From the NCBI RefSeq assembly GCF_020379485.1, contig NW_026015073.1, forward strand, positions 1 to 64,000: a stretch of 64,000 bases of DNA, in the 5' to 3' direction. The notes beneath the pieces are model-generated. The model saw nothing but the letters and a program-made list of their open reading frames with translations. It had not been told where the DNA came from and did not search any database. The DNA is from Brassica napus (taxonomy: Eukaryota; Streptophyta; Magnoliopsida; Brassicales; Brassicaceae). The position numbers were made by a program, and so were the translations under genes. This document shows, piece by piece, positions 10,904-22,503 of the stretch (position 1 is its first letter; each line of letters begins with the position of its first letter).

Positions 10904-12041
10904 TCATCAGTGGTGAAAACCTACCACAGGGTCGTTCATAACTCCCCTTGCACTTCCATGAAACTGCCTTCCTACACACATCTGCCCTTAAGGCTGTCTT
11001 GGCCTTTGGGAATGAATTCTGGTCATCTACCTTCTCTCCTCACCATTTGCGTGTGTTCTCAGGCCCTGGAGGATGCTTTGGGTGATAACCTCACGGATCA
11101 AAAGCCACCAGAAAGTCGTTCATAACTTCCCCCTTGATCTCTCCCAAAACTGCCTCTTTATGGTCTTGGATTGGGTATCCGACCAACTCCCTGTCTTTTA
11201 TCTGTGTTTTCTTTGTGTTTCAGGGTGTAGGAGGAAGCCCTGGTGTGCCTGCAAAGGCACGGACTTGCCTGCCTTTTATAGAAGAAGGGGCAGTTACCTT
11301 TCCAAAGGTTGCACCCTTTCGATATCATTTCTGGCCATTGATTTAATCAATGGTCCATATCACACCCTTTCGCCTCAAGCAGTTACCAGACGTCCTGGAA
11401 CTGTCAAACCACTCCTGGACATGTCCAAAAACAAGCCCACACAGATTGCAGAAGCTCCTGGCTCAATCCCAAGAGCCAATCAGCCCATCGGTACACACGG
11501 GTCGCCCACATGGCCTGGCCACTATCCAGACCCGGCCCAATTGCCCATGACTTGAACACTCAGTCCAGCTGAGTTGAGCTGATCCCCAGCTGACCCAGCC
11601 GAGTGAGCTAGACCATCCAGCTCAGGGAGCTGACCTACACTTCAGTGAGCTACATTGAGCTGCACTACACTTCACCTAGCTGGTCGAGCTTGCTTACTGC
11701 ATCGCCCAGCTGTTATACACTGTGTCCAGCTTGTTTCCTTTATCTTCTTCAATTCTTCTAAGTCCCTTGGTCTATTTCCAGACCTATACTTAGTTCTCCC
11801 ATGATCCATTCTGATCACCCACTTCATCGAGCTTCACCTGGATCTCGTCCAGCTACCAGCTCGCTTGTCCAGCTTCTTTGAGCTTGCATCTGCCTTATTT
11901 TGGTTAAGTTCCAGCTACCTGATTCCCTTAACCACGTTTTGGACCATGACACGCTTGTCTTTAGGTCATGTGACCTGACTGGTGCGTCTCCTCGCAATAA
12001 TTTCTGTCCGGATGATCCTATCCAGGATAGGGGACATGACA
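10904..12041 (-). mobile_element. Minus-strand LTR-like segment next to the satellite
   Basis: The right end reads, on the minus strand, TGTCATGTCCCCTATCC, close to the family B LTR start. A TATAAAAGG box (11272-11280, minus) and an AGCT-rich tract (about 11565-11720) also fit an LTR. No clean CA end is visible at the left, so it is probably truncated. It contains a diverged internal duplication (around 10930-10985 and 11105-11160, sharing GTCGTTCATAACT). The satellite begins at the next base. No gene is supported. Confidence 0.55.
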
Positions 12042-14851
12042 CGAACAGTCCACAGGAAGGGTCAGCGTGCTGAGTCCAAGGACCAACGTGCTGATATGTG
12101 TACTGATGGACAGCCACGGACGTCCTGTGTGTTCTGACGGCGGACACGGACACACACGGACACACACGAACAGCCACGAATGTCCTGTGTGTGCTGACGG
12201 ACAGCCATGGACAGCCACGGACGTCCCGTGTGTGCTGGCAGACACCCACGGACGTCCTCTGTGTACTGAACAGACAGCCCACGTGGGCCAAAATCACCCA
12301 AAAAGTCCACGAGAAGGGCCAGCGTGCTAAGTCCAAAGACCAACGTGCTGATATGTATACAGATGGACAGCCACGGACAGCCACGGACGTCCAGTGTGTG
12401 CTGGGGGACACCCACGGACGTCCTGTGTGTACTGAACAGACAGCCCACAAGGGCCAAAATCACCCGAACGGTCCCCGGGAAGGGTCAACGTGCTGAGTCC
12501 AAGGACCAATGTGCTGATATGTGTACTGATGGACAGAAACGGACGTTATGTGTGTGCTGACTGACGGACACACACGGACACACACGGACGTCCTGTGTGT
12601 ACTGAACAGACAGCCCACGTTGGCCAAAATCACTCAAACAGTCCACGGGAAGGGCCAGCGTGCTGAGTCCAAGGACCAGCGTGCTGATATGTGTACTGAT
12701 GGACAGCCACGGACATCCAGTGTGTGCTGACGGGCACACATGGACACACACGGACGTCCTGTGTGTGCTGACGGACACACACGGACGTCTGTGTGTGCTG
12801 ACGGACAGCCACGGACAGCTACGAACGTCCTGTGTGTGTTGGCGGACACCCACGGACACACACGGACAGCCACGGACGTCCTATGTGTGCTGACGGTCAG
12901 CCACGAACAGCCACAGACGTGCTGTGTGCGCTTGCGGACACCAACGTGTTGATATGTGTACTGATGGACAGCCACGGACGTCATGTGTGTGCTGACGGAC
13001 ACACACGGACAGCCCCGGATGTCCTGTGTGTGCTGACGAACACACACGAACGTCATGTGTGTACTGAACAGACAGCCCACGTGGGCCAAAATCACTCAAA
13101 CAGTCCACGGGAAGGGCCAGCGTGCTGAGTCCAAGGACCAGCGTGCTGATATCTGTACTGATGGACAGCCACAGGCGTCCTTTGTGTGCTGACGGGCACA
13201 CATGGACACACATGAACGTCCTGTGTGTGCTGACGGACACACACGGACGTCCTGTGTGTGCTGACGGATGGCCACAGACAGCTACGAACATCCTGTGTGT
13301 GGTGGCGGACACCCACAGACACACACTGACAGCCACGGACGTCCTATGTGTGCTGACGGTCTGCCACGAACAGCCACAGACGTGCTGTGTGCGCTTGCGG
13401 ACACCCACGGACGTCCTGTGTGTACTGAACATACAGCCCACGTGGGCCTAAATCACCCAAACAGTCCACGGGAAGGGCCAGCGTGCTGAGTCCAAGGACC
13501 AACGTGCTGATATGTGTACTGATGGACAGCCACGGATGTCCTATGTGTGCTGACGGACACAGACGAACACACACAGACACACACGGACATCACAGGATGT
13601 GTGTGCTGGCGAACACCCACGGACGTCCTGTGTGTACTGACCAGACAGCCCACGTGGGCCAAAATCACCCGAACAGTTCACAGGAAGGGTCAACGTGCTG
13701 AGTCCAAGGACCAACGTGCTGATATGTGTACTAATGGACAGCCACGGACGTCCTGTGTGTGCTGACGAACACACACGGACGTCCTGTGTGTGCTGACGGA
13801 CACACACACGGACGTCCTGTGTCTGCTGATGGACACCCACGGACGTCCTGTGTGTACTGAACAGACAGCCCACGTGGTCCAAAATCACCCGAACAGTCCA
13901 CGGGAAGGGTCAGCGTGTCCAAGGACCAACGTGCTGATATGTGTACTGACGGACACCCACGGACGTCCTGTGTGTGCTGGCGGACACCCACGGACGTCAT
14001 GTGTGTACTGAACAGACAGCCCACGTGGGCCAAAATCACCCAAACAGTCCATGGGAAGGGCCAGCGTGCTGATATGTGTACTGATGGACAGCCACGGACG
14101 TCCTTTGTGTGCTGACGGACACAGACGGACACACATGGACGCACACAGATAGCCACAGACGTACTGTGTGCGCTGGCAGACACCCACGGACGTCCTGTGT
14201 GTACTGAACTGACAGCCCACGAGGGCCAAAATCACTCGAACAGTCCACGGGAAGGGTCAGCGTGCTAAGTCCAAGGACCAACGTGTTGATATGTTGACTG
14301 ATGGACAGCCACGGACGTCATGTGTGTGCTGACGGACACACACGAACACACACGGACAGCCCTGGATGTCCTATGTGTGCTGACGGACACACACGGACGT
14401 CCTGTGTGTGCTGACGGACACCCACAGACGTCATGTGTGTACTGAACAGACAGCCCACGTGGGCCAAAATCACCCAAACAGTCCACAGGAAGGGCCAGCG
14501 TGCTGAGTCCAAGGACCAGCGTGCTGATATGTGTACTAGTGGACAGCCACAGACGTCCTGTGTGTGCGGATGGGCAAAGACGGACACACACGGACGCACA
14601 CAGACAGCCACGGAAGTACTGTGTGTGCTGGTAGACACCCACGGACGTCCTGTGTGTACTGAACACACAGCCCACGAGGGCCAAAATCACCCGAACAGTC
14701 CGCGGGAAGGGTCAGCGTGCTGAGTCCAAGGACCAACGTGTTGATATGTGTACTGATGGACAGCCACGTACGTCCTGTGTGTGCTGATGGACACACACGG
14801 ACACACACGGACAGCCCCAGATGTCCTGTGTTGCTGACGGACACACACGGA
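12042..14851. repeat. Satellite-like array, segment 1
   Basis: Tandem monomers built from a fairly constant core and a variable tail. The core includes GCCCACGTGGGCC, AAAATCACCC, a GGAAGGGTCAGCGTGCTGA stretch and GCTGATATGTGTACTGATGG. The tail holds GGACGTCCTGTGTGTGCTGAC repeats (about 31 bp) and 10-bp units such as GGACACACAC and GGACAGCCAC. The array continues after element A2 at 22504. Open frames on both strands (CADGHTRTSCVC on one, HTQDVRGCPS on the other) reflect the repeat and show no sign of a gene. Confidence 0.85.
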
Positions 14852-16083
14852 TGTGGGAACCGAAATTCGCACTGTCGATTTCCGTTTAAATAAGGAAACT
14901 AGGAAAACCCTAATTTCCCAGAGGACCCGGATATCTGTTAATTACCACACGTCAAGCAATCAGAACACGAGAACAACAACGATAAAAATATGAAATCGAA
15001 AAGAGAGCAAAGAAGATCTTATTCCGAATCTGCGTATGAGCGTTTACAACAAGGTATAAGCCTGGGCTCGAGAGCTGTCTGCGAGATTCCTAGTTCTAGC
15101 AACCCTAAGACGGCTAAACCTAATTGAGTCGCAGCTCGAAATAACAAAAACGGAAAATTGCCTAAATTGCTCTAAGTGCTAAGTTTGCTCTGAAAAAGTT
15201 CTCTATTCTGCTCCTCGCCTAGGACTCCTTATATACTAGCTCCAAGGTCGGTTTACGCTTTTACTCTTCTGCCCTTAAGCCGTCATAGCATAAAAATAGA
15301 GATATTCCATTTTTCCGATCTTCACAATTATCTTCAAAACTTCCGTATCTATCCGCGGAAACTTGACATTTATCCTTCCTCGTGGGCCAAGCGTGAACCA
15401 TGCTGTGGTTCACGGGCTTTTGGCTAGGAAAAATCGTAGGATGGGCCTCGAGTCGTGTTTTAGGTCCCTATGGGCTGTCTTCCGACTCGACCCGTTTACT
15501 ACGAGTTTTCCACGGTTTATAATCCGCGAAGTTTGATCGATGAATTAGAATGGCGGGAAACATGACTGAGCTTGCTACGGTCTTCGGTAGATAGCATTCG
15601 AAGGTTTTGACGAGAATGCAAGAACTGGTGTCGTATCGACGTTCGGAAAGGTTCAATCGCTACACAGCGACCAACTTTGGCTCGAGCCCGGTCGCTACGT
15701 AGCGACCGAGCTTTGGCTCGAGCTCGGTCGCTACGTAGCGACCGAGCGGGACGATCGCTCGGTCGCTACGTAGCGACCGAGAGGGACGATCGCTACGTTG
15801 CGACCGAGCTTGGCCGAGCTCGGTCGCTACGTAGCGACCGAGCGGGACGATCGCTACGTAGCGACCGAGCTTGGCTCAGGTTTGGTTGCTGCATAGCGGC
15901 GTGTATGCGCGGTGACCGAGCTTGGTTTGTTCGGTTTGAATCCCAAAGGATACTTCTTCGTAAAAACTTCGTATTGGTAATTTTTACGAAAATTACATCT
16001 CTCCTTTTACTATCTCTTTCGGAAATACGATCTCCGAGGATTTTCGGGTGGTAATTCCGTCGTAACCGTTTTTGACCCCAACA
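14852..16083 (-). mobile_element. 3' LTR of A2
   Basis: 1232 bp, minus-strand ends TGTTGGGG...TTCCCACA. It is closely similar to the 5' LTR at 21228-22503, with scattered substitutions by eye and a different number of palindromes (cluster about 15655-15885). The TATATAAG box is at 15228-15245 on the minus strand. The two LTRs were identical at insertion, so these changes are later. Confidence 0.88.
15655..15885. repeat. Palindrome cluster in the A2 3' LTR
   Basis: About six units centred on CTACGTAG with GGGACGATCGC or TTGGCTCGAG spacers, as in the other family A LTRs. The order and number differ from the cluster in the partner LTR at about 22040-22290, so the cluster changes faster than the rest of the LTR. 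Confidence 0.8.
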
Positions 16084-16099
16084 GTTAGCCCCCCAGCCC
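16084..16099 (-). other. Polypurine tract of A2
   Basis: On the minus strand GGGCTGGGGGGCTAAC lies directly before the 3' LTR. It matches the A1 tract at 3042-3056. Confidence 0.75.
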
Positions 16100-16214
16100 G
16101 TTAGGATCATGCACCGTAGGATCCTAGCGTGCGGTTAGGCATGTTTGGCAAGTTTAGGCGTGATGGATGGAATTAATATCTGAAAGTCCGAGCTTGAATA
16201 GTAAATTCTCATGC

Positions 16215-16221
16215 CTATAAG
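16215..16221 (+). promoter_or_regulatory. TATA-like box for the A2 antisense gene
   Basis: CTATAAG lies about 125 bp before the ATG at 16343, followed by a pyrimidine-rich leader. The same motif is found upstream of the A1 antisense gene (2911-2920, minus). Confidence 0.5.
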
Positions 16222-16342
16222 AAGGGAGGTAACTTGTTTCACAATTTTTCATTTCATTATCTTCTCAAAGTTTAAGAGTGAAAGGATTCTTTCAACTTTC
16301 TCTCTCTATCATTGAGACTTTTCCTTTTCCTTTTTGTCAAGA

Positions 16343-17412
16343 ATGTCTCGAGGGATTTCGGCAAACGCTCGGCCTACTATCTTCAATCACGGAACCGTCC
16401 GTCACGGACGTGGTGAGGTTTTCCGAGAGATCGAGTTCGTGGCACACTCCGTTGACCCTGCCGAGGCCGACGCATGCTGGGTGGCTATGTGTAACGCGGA
16501 GGAACCGCCTCCCGAGCCATGGATTCCCATGAGGCCTTTTTCGGAAAGGGTCGTTGGGAGACCGAGCAGGTGTACCCTTCCGTTCCTTGGAACCATACGC
16601 AGCTTCTGTCACGTTCTGGAAAACGTGGATTTACGATTACCCCTCGAGGGGGAGAGAGCCGACGAACCTCCCGAAGGCTTTTTTACTTTGTACGAGGAAC
16701 ATCTGATGCGTGCTCGCCTGTGGTTTCCCATTTCGTTGGTTATAGTAGAGTTTCTGAACCGTTTGGAAGTTTCGATAAGTCAGATTTCTCCCCGCGGTAT
16801 AAAGCACCTTGTCGGGTTGCTAGTCTTGGGATACGAGCGAGGCATGGAGCTCACTGCTGATTATCTCGAAGCTTTCCTTACCCTGTCTCGGGTTTAAAGT
16901 CGCGTACTCATATGGAAGTCCTTAAGGGATTCCCTCAGGATGGTTGTGGATGGAAGAGTTATTTTTTCTACATTAGATTGGACCAAGCCTTGGTCGCCGT
17001 GGAGTGCCTTCCCTCGTTTAGGCGACTGTGGGAGACAGGAGGTAACGTACTGAACGATCACTTGTTGCCTTTCTTACTACCTGTTTTTTTTTATATTCTT
17101 CCATATCTGTACTACGTTCATTTTGCAGTACACAGCCCGATTCCTCCTTTTCCGGAAGATTTGTGCATCGTCCGAGACCTTCTCCGTGGTGGTCCGCTGT
17201 TTTGGGGTCATTTTTCTCCCGAGAGGGTCCGTGCGGCGGTCGAGGCTCATCGATTTCGTTTCAGCTCATCAATTGATAATGTTATGGAGGCTTCTTTTGA
17301 AGATACCTCCTTATCCACTGTCTATGCCGCTGGGCGGAGCAGTGGTCGAGGGTCGCTTGATGCTGAGGAAGATGGAGAGCCGACCGTAGAGGATCCTATT
17401 TGGATGGACTGA
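16343..17412 (+). pseudogene. Antisense extra ORF of A2 (putative gypsy-type transposon domain)
   Basis: The gene runs opposite to the element. The ATG at 16343 (MSRGISANARP) opens 184 codons. The region PPEGFFTLYEEHLMRARLWFP, then QISPRGIKHLVGLLVLGYERG, resembles the plant domain listed in Pfam as a putative gypsy type transposon (Transposase_28), recalled from memory. One extra base near 16893 causes a stop. The next frame continues with GFPQDGCGWKSYFFYIRLDQALV and PPFPEDLCIVRDLLRGGPLFWG to a stop at 17412. A T-rich 87-nt stretch (17042-17128, GTAACG...TTTTGCAG) looks like an intron; being a multiple of three, it leaves the frame open if retained. The coiled-coil part seen in A1 is absent. 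Role in the element is unknown. Confidence 0.6.
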
Positions 17413-18550
17413 TCCTTTGTATTGATGATTGAGTTTGATTATCGTTTTATCTGTTTTCGGCCGAGTGTGGCCTTTTGGATTTTGCTTAGGCCTATTTGGC
17501 CGTATTTGTATTTACCGGGACTGGCCGTTGGTGGCTTTGAATCCCTTTCCGCTTTACGCGGTTTATTTATATGACGAATGTTTTGTTTCGAGTTTTCCTA
17601 AGTTGGGTTGAAGTAAACATGAGTTGTCGTCTCGTATTTAGTTCTGATTAGACGTTCAATCTGTTGGTTCGTTCGTGATTTTCATAAAAATTTACTTATC
17701 TTTACGATTTTCGAGAACATTGTGATACGAACGGAGAGACATGGTTTAGGATCTCGTATCTTTTAGATATCATGCCTTGAGATGTTTGAGACCAGAGCGT
17801 TGGGTTTAGGGCAAGACCTAGGTTTACTTTCGGTTAAGGTTTGTGCGGTGACTAGCCGGCTATCGTTCTTCCTGTTGCGATTTCTTCCTGATTCGCATCG
17901 ATTTAAAGTCCGTGATATGTTCTCGGCTTATATGACTTGTATGGTACGAATCGAGCATCTTCTCAGAATCAACTGGAAATGCTAAACCAAAATTTTGGAT
18001 TTTTGTTGTAGCGCGCTTTTGTCCTTGTGCTGGACGTTGTTAAAGATCAAAAGAGTGATCGAATTTCGTTTGTTTAAGATGGCTGGCGTGTTCGTCGGGG
18101 CCAATCGACGAACGGGGTGTAAGGTTTTTGGTGGTCGCGTTCAGACAATTTGTTAGCATTGTCCTCGAATTTTAACTTTTGCGACGTCTCGCAGTTATTT
18201 CGAGGATTATACGTGTATTTTTGCGTGTTTGAAAGATGATAATCTTTACGATTTTTGGGCCGGAAGGGGCCGCAGACAAGAGTCTTAACGTTTTCAGGCG
18301 TGTCCTGAAAGTTTCTTTTGTGTTTTACTGAAGCGTAAACGTTTTCGATAAAAAGGGCAACGTATATTGTAGTAAAAGTTTTTGAAGTTTCTAAAAACTC
18401 GATTACAATAATGAAGATTTTTCTAAGTGGGAGTATACGAGTATACGCACCCATTCCCCCCCTTTTTAGAGAGGGGGATAGCTGAACTCGTCTTTTGACG
18501 AGCTGCCTACGTACCCCTTTCGAGGATCAAGCCATCTCGTAGTTATGTTT
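17413..18550. other. Non-coding spacer of A2 and pol deletion junction
   Basis: I see no gene. The stretch is the reverse complement of the A1 spacer at about 520-1480. Its right edge, about 18535-18555, is where gag-protease joins the sequence that in A1 follows integrase. This marks the internal deletion that removed RT, RNase H and integrase. Confidence 0.65.
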
Positions 18551-18566
18551 CATGCCGCAAGTGTTC

Positions 18567-21161
18567 TTACTCGGCGGTAGATGTCGCGATGTCCGCCTTG
18601 ACCGTGTCGATCGTGGCTGGGTCGACGCTATTTTCCGGAAGTTCCGGTTGAGTTTTCGCGTGGGCTTCGGATTTATGTCGAGCTTCGACGTCCGATGCGT
18701 TTGCGTTGATAGACGATTTTACTTCGTCTTCTCCCGGGGCGCTTTTGGCTGAAGATCGATCTATCTTCGCGCGTTTGCCGTTTGCAGAAGCCGTGATTTG
18801 CCTTAACTTATGCTCCGCGAGGAAGCATAGTCGCGACTGTTTTTGGCATCCCCAGATGGCCGTGACTCCGCTCGGCGTTGGGAACTTGAGACCCAGGTGG
18901 TAGGTTGACGGAACTGCCTGCATGGCGTTGAGCCATGGGGTTCCCATGATCACGTTGTAGATAGCGTGATGATCGACTACCGCGAATTCGATGATTTTCA
19001 TGATCTCCTTAGCCATGACTGGCAATTGGATTGATCCGAGAGTCATCGACACTTCGCCTGAAAAACCCGTGAGCGGTTTTGGCGTCGGAATTACTTCTCC
19101 GAGTTCGATACTCATCCGCTTGAGAGCGTCGCGGAAGATTACGTTGACCGTGCTTCCCGTGTCGACTTCTAAATCTCGTATGACAAGATCTAAGACGAGC
19201 GGGTCGCAGTGAGGTTGGTTGATACCGCCGGCTTCTTCCTATGTGAAGGTGATCGAGCAACTTTGGCCGTCTCGAGGAGGAGACCATGTAGGCCAATTTG
19301 CACTTGACTCTGCCTTCCGTTGGTAAGCCTTGATGGCCGACACGGTATCGCTGCAGTATTGTGATCCTCCGATGATCATATTGACTCTGCGACGATTGTT
19401 ATCGTTCCCTTTGTCATCCGGCCTCCTACCGCGTTTATCCCCAGGTTGGTTTCGTTGAGGGGATTTTTCAGCGGGCGGATTTCTATCCGTCTTTGGAGGC
19501 CGATCAGAATCGAGGATGAAATCCTTGACGCTAGTTACTTCCGAAAGCTCTCCAGCGAGTAGCTTCGCGGCCAGTCTTGCTCCCAAGACTTTGCAGTTGG
19601 TCGTGGAGTGTCCTCGGGATTGGTGGAACTCGCAGAAGGTGTTTTCGTCATATCCTTGATTGCGAGTCCATGTGTTGCCCGTGGTCCGGGCTTGATCCGA
19701 ATTGATCGCATAGTTATGCGCCCCTTGGAGATCTTCCCCCTCGTGATGGACGTACTTGTCGTTACGAGAGTTCTTCTTTTTCCCCTTCGGATCTGCGTCT
19801 TTCGAGGATGGTCTTGCCGGCTTATGTTTTTGCGATAAGACTTTAGTTTCTTCCTCGACTATGATGTAGTCCGTTGCTTTGTGGAGGGCGTCCTGGATCG
19901 TTCGTGGTTTGTCGAGAGTTATCCATTTTCTGAATTTCGACTTGTACCAGAGCGTCTTTCTCAGCGCGTCGATGGCCACTTTGTCGCTTATCCCGCTGAC
20001 CCTGGACATTATCAGCTTGAACCGACTGATAAACTCGCGGAGGGGTTCGTCTTCCCTCTAGGAGAGACTCCAGAGGTCAACATCGGAGGTTTCTCTGTCT
20101 ATGAATACAGAGTACTGTTTGAGGAATTCCGATGCGAGCTGTCGAAAACTCCCGATGGTGTTGCGACGAAGGCGTGCGAACCATTCGAGCGCTGCTCCTT
20201 CAAGATTTTCGACGAACAGGCGGCAATAGCCGGCATCTTTTTCGCCGTCCTTCAGTCTTGCTCTTCCCATCGCGATGTGGAAAGCCTGAAGGTGCGCTTT
20301 TGGATCGGCCGTACCATCGTACTTCGGTACTTTGATCTTTCCTGGATCGGACACCCTCATGTCTGAAATGCGACTGGTAAAGGGGGTCTTTCGAGCTCCT
20401 TCTGTCAGTCGATCGATCTCGGGGGCAGCACTAGTAGCATGATGGATTTGGGATTTTACGGCTCTCACTTCTGCCGCAGTCTTGGTGATGTAGTCACGAA
20501 GATCGCGGATGTCCGATGTCTCGTCAGTAGATTTCCGAGCCTGTCGGCATTTACTGCGAGTAAGCTCGGTTTGCCTTTCAGCCAGCCCCTCCTGTTCGTT
20601 CCAATAGGCGATCTCTTCTTCTTCCGTCATTGGTTTTTCGAACGGGGAACCTTCCCGAGCAGATCGGCTCCTGGTCCTTCTTGGATGTCTGTCAACATCC
20701 TCGTCGGTGTCGTTGGAGACATCGCTAGGGTCCAGGTCAATGTGTTCGGCTTCGTTATCCTCCGAGTCCTTTGCACGGGGCGGAAAACTTTCAGAGTTCC
20801 CCTTTTCGATGGGAGATTTCTCGCTAAGGTTTTGACCGGAAGGTCGTTCCCGTGCGACTCCTGCTCTATCGAGTGGGGTGGCGAAGTCAAGCCTCTTCCC
20901 GCGGATTTTGGTGGTTCCGCAGGGACGGATAGCTTGGGTTCTTGCCGTTAAGGTTTCAACCTGTTTGGTCAAGGTATTCACGAGCTTATCATGTTCTTCC
21001 GACCTTTTCTCATAGGTGGCGAACATCTTTTTGAACTCCTCGAGCGTCGCGGCGTTGGCTTGCGCGTTGGCCACGGATACGTCCGCTACTGGAGTGTGGA
21101 GATCGGTGCTGCTGCCTCCGTTAAGAGGAGTTTGCATGTTATCCGCGTCGTTAGTTGACAT
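18567..21161 (-). pseudogene. gag-protease of A2 (Tat-like, two in-frame stops)
   Basis: One frame runs from the ATG at 21161 to a stop at 18567, about 860 codons, broken only by two TAG codons (20058-20060 and 19239-19241). The N-terminus is charged. The Gag core follows: [42 protein letters not shown], then past the first stop [16 protein letters not shown] zinc-knuckle-like segment has [14 protein letters not shown]. The protease active site [11 protein letters not shown] is near 19155 and [16 protein letters not shown] follows. The sequence around the first TAG suggests a CAG-to-TAG change. The C-terminus ends right at the pol deletion. Recognisable as Gag and protease, but not translatable as one chain without readthrough. 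Confidence 0.85.
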
Positions 21162-21206
21162 GTCTGACTGTGTGTGGCTTTTGCGGGTTAGATTGATCCG
21201 TAAGGC

Positions 21207-21225
21207 CCCCTCCTTCTAGCGCCAA
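21207..21225 (-). other. Primer binding site of A2
   Basis: On the minus strand TGGCGCTAGAAGGAGGGGG starts two bases after the LTR end CCCACA. Position and TGG start fit a tRNA primer site. I cannot name the tRNA with certainty; it is not the initiator-Met type used by the other families here. Confidence 0.6.
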
Positions 21226-21227
21226 AC

Positions 21228-22503
21228 TGTGGGAACCGAAATTCGCACTGTCGATTTCCGTTTAAATAAGGAAACTAGGAAAACTCTAATTTCCCAGAGG
21301 ACCCGGATATCTGTTAATTACCACACGTCAAGAAATCAGAACACGAGAACAACAACGATAAAAATATGAAATCGAAAAGAGAGCAAAGAAGATCTTATTC
21401 CGAATCTGCGTATGAGCGTTTACAACAAGGTATAAGCCTGGGCTCGAGAGCTGTCGGCGAGATTCCTAGTTCTAGCAACCCTAAGACGGCTAAACCTAAT
21501 TGAGTCGCAGCTCGAAATAACAAAAACGGAAAATTGCCTAAAGTGCTCTAAGTGCTAAGTTTGCTCTGAAAAAGTTCTATCTTCTGCTCCTCGCCTAGGA
21601 CTCCTTATATACTAGCTCCAAGGTCGGTTTACGCTTTTACTCTTCTGCCCTTAAGCCGTCATAGCATAAAAATGGAGATATTCCATTTTTCCCGATCTTC
21701 ACAATTATCTTCAAAACTTCCGTATCTATCCGCGGAAACTTGACATTTATCCTTCCTCGTGGGCCAAGCGTGAACCATGCTGTGGTTCACGGGCTTTTGG
21801 TTAGGAAAAATCATAGGATGGGCTTCGAGTCGTGTTTTAGGTCCCTTTGGGCCGTCTTCCGACTCGACATGTTTACTACGAGTTTTCCGCGGTTTCTAAT
21901 CCGCAAAGTTTGATCGATGAATTAGAATGGCGGGAAACATGACTGAGCTTGCTACGGTCTTCGGGAGATAGCATTCGAAGGTTTTGACGAGAATGCAAGA
22001 ACTGGTGTCGTATCGACGTTCGGAAAGGTTCAATCGCTACACAGCGACCGAACTTTGGCTTGAGCCCAGTCGCTACGTAGCGACCGAGCTTTGCCGAGCT
22101 CGGTCGTTACGTAGCGACTGAGCGGGACGATCGCTCGGTCACTACGTAGCGACCGAGCTTTGCCGAGCTCAGTCACTACGTAGCAACCGAGCGGGACGAT
22201 CGCTCGGTCGCTACGTAGCGACCAAGCGGGACGATCGCTCGGTCGCTACGTAGCGACCGAGCTTTGGCTCGAGCTCGGTCGCGACCGAGCTTGGCTCAGG
22301 TTTGGTGGCTGCATAGCGGCGTGTATGCGCGGTGACCGAGCTTGGTTTGTTCGGTTTGAATCCCAAAGGATACTTCTTCGTAAAAACTTCATATTGGTAA
22401 TTTTTACGAAAATTACATCTCTCCTTTTACTATCTCTTTCGGAAATACGATCTCCGAGGATTTTCGGGTGGTAATTCCGTCGTAACCGTTTTTGACCCCA
22501 ACA
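21228..22503 (-). mobile_element. 5' LTR of A2
   Basis: 1276 bp, with the same TGTTGGGG...TTCCCACA ends on the minus strand. It has a TATATAAG box at 21604-21611 and a palindrome cluster at about 22040-22290. The base after the LTR (22504) starts the second copy of the target duplication ACGGA, followed by satellite. Confidence 0.88.

Larger units (their letters stand above)
14852..22503 (-). mobile_element. A2: complete non-autonomous Tat-like retrotransposon
   Basis: Two LTRs (14852-16083 and 21228-22503) flank a 5.1-kb interior, and the whole is bounded by the same five bases, ACGGA (14847-14851 and 22504-22508). Read on the minus strand the order is 5' LTR, primer site, gag, protease, spacer, antisense gene, polypurine tract, 3' LTR. 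Reverse transcriptase, RNase H and integrase are missing: protease runs directly into the post-pol spacer known from A1. The element sits inside the satellite. Mobility would have needed enzymes from a full-length relative. Confidence 0.88.

Noticed and set aside
17782..17985. Short frame in the A2 spacer
   Set aside because: It is not kept in the matching A1 spacer and has no domain or signal.
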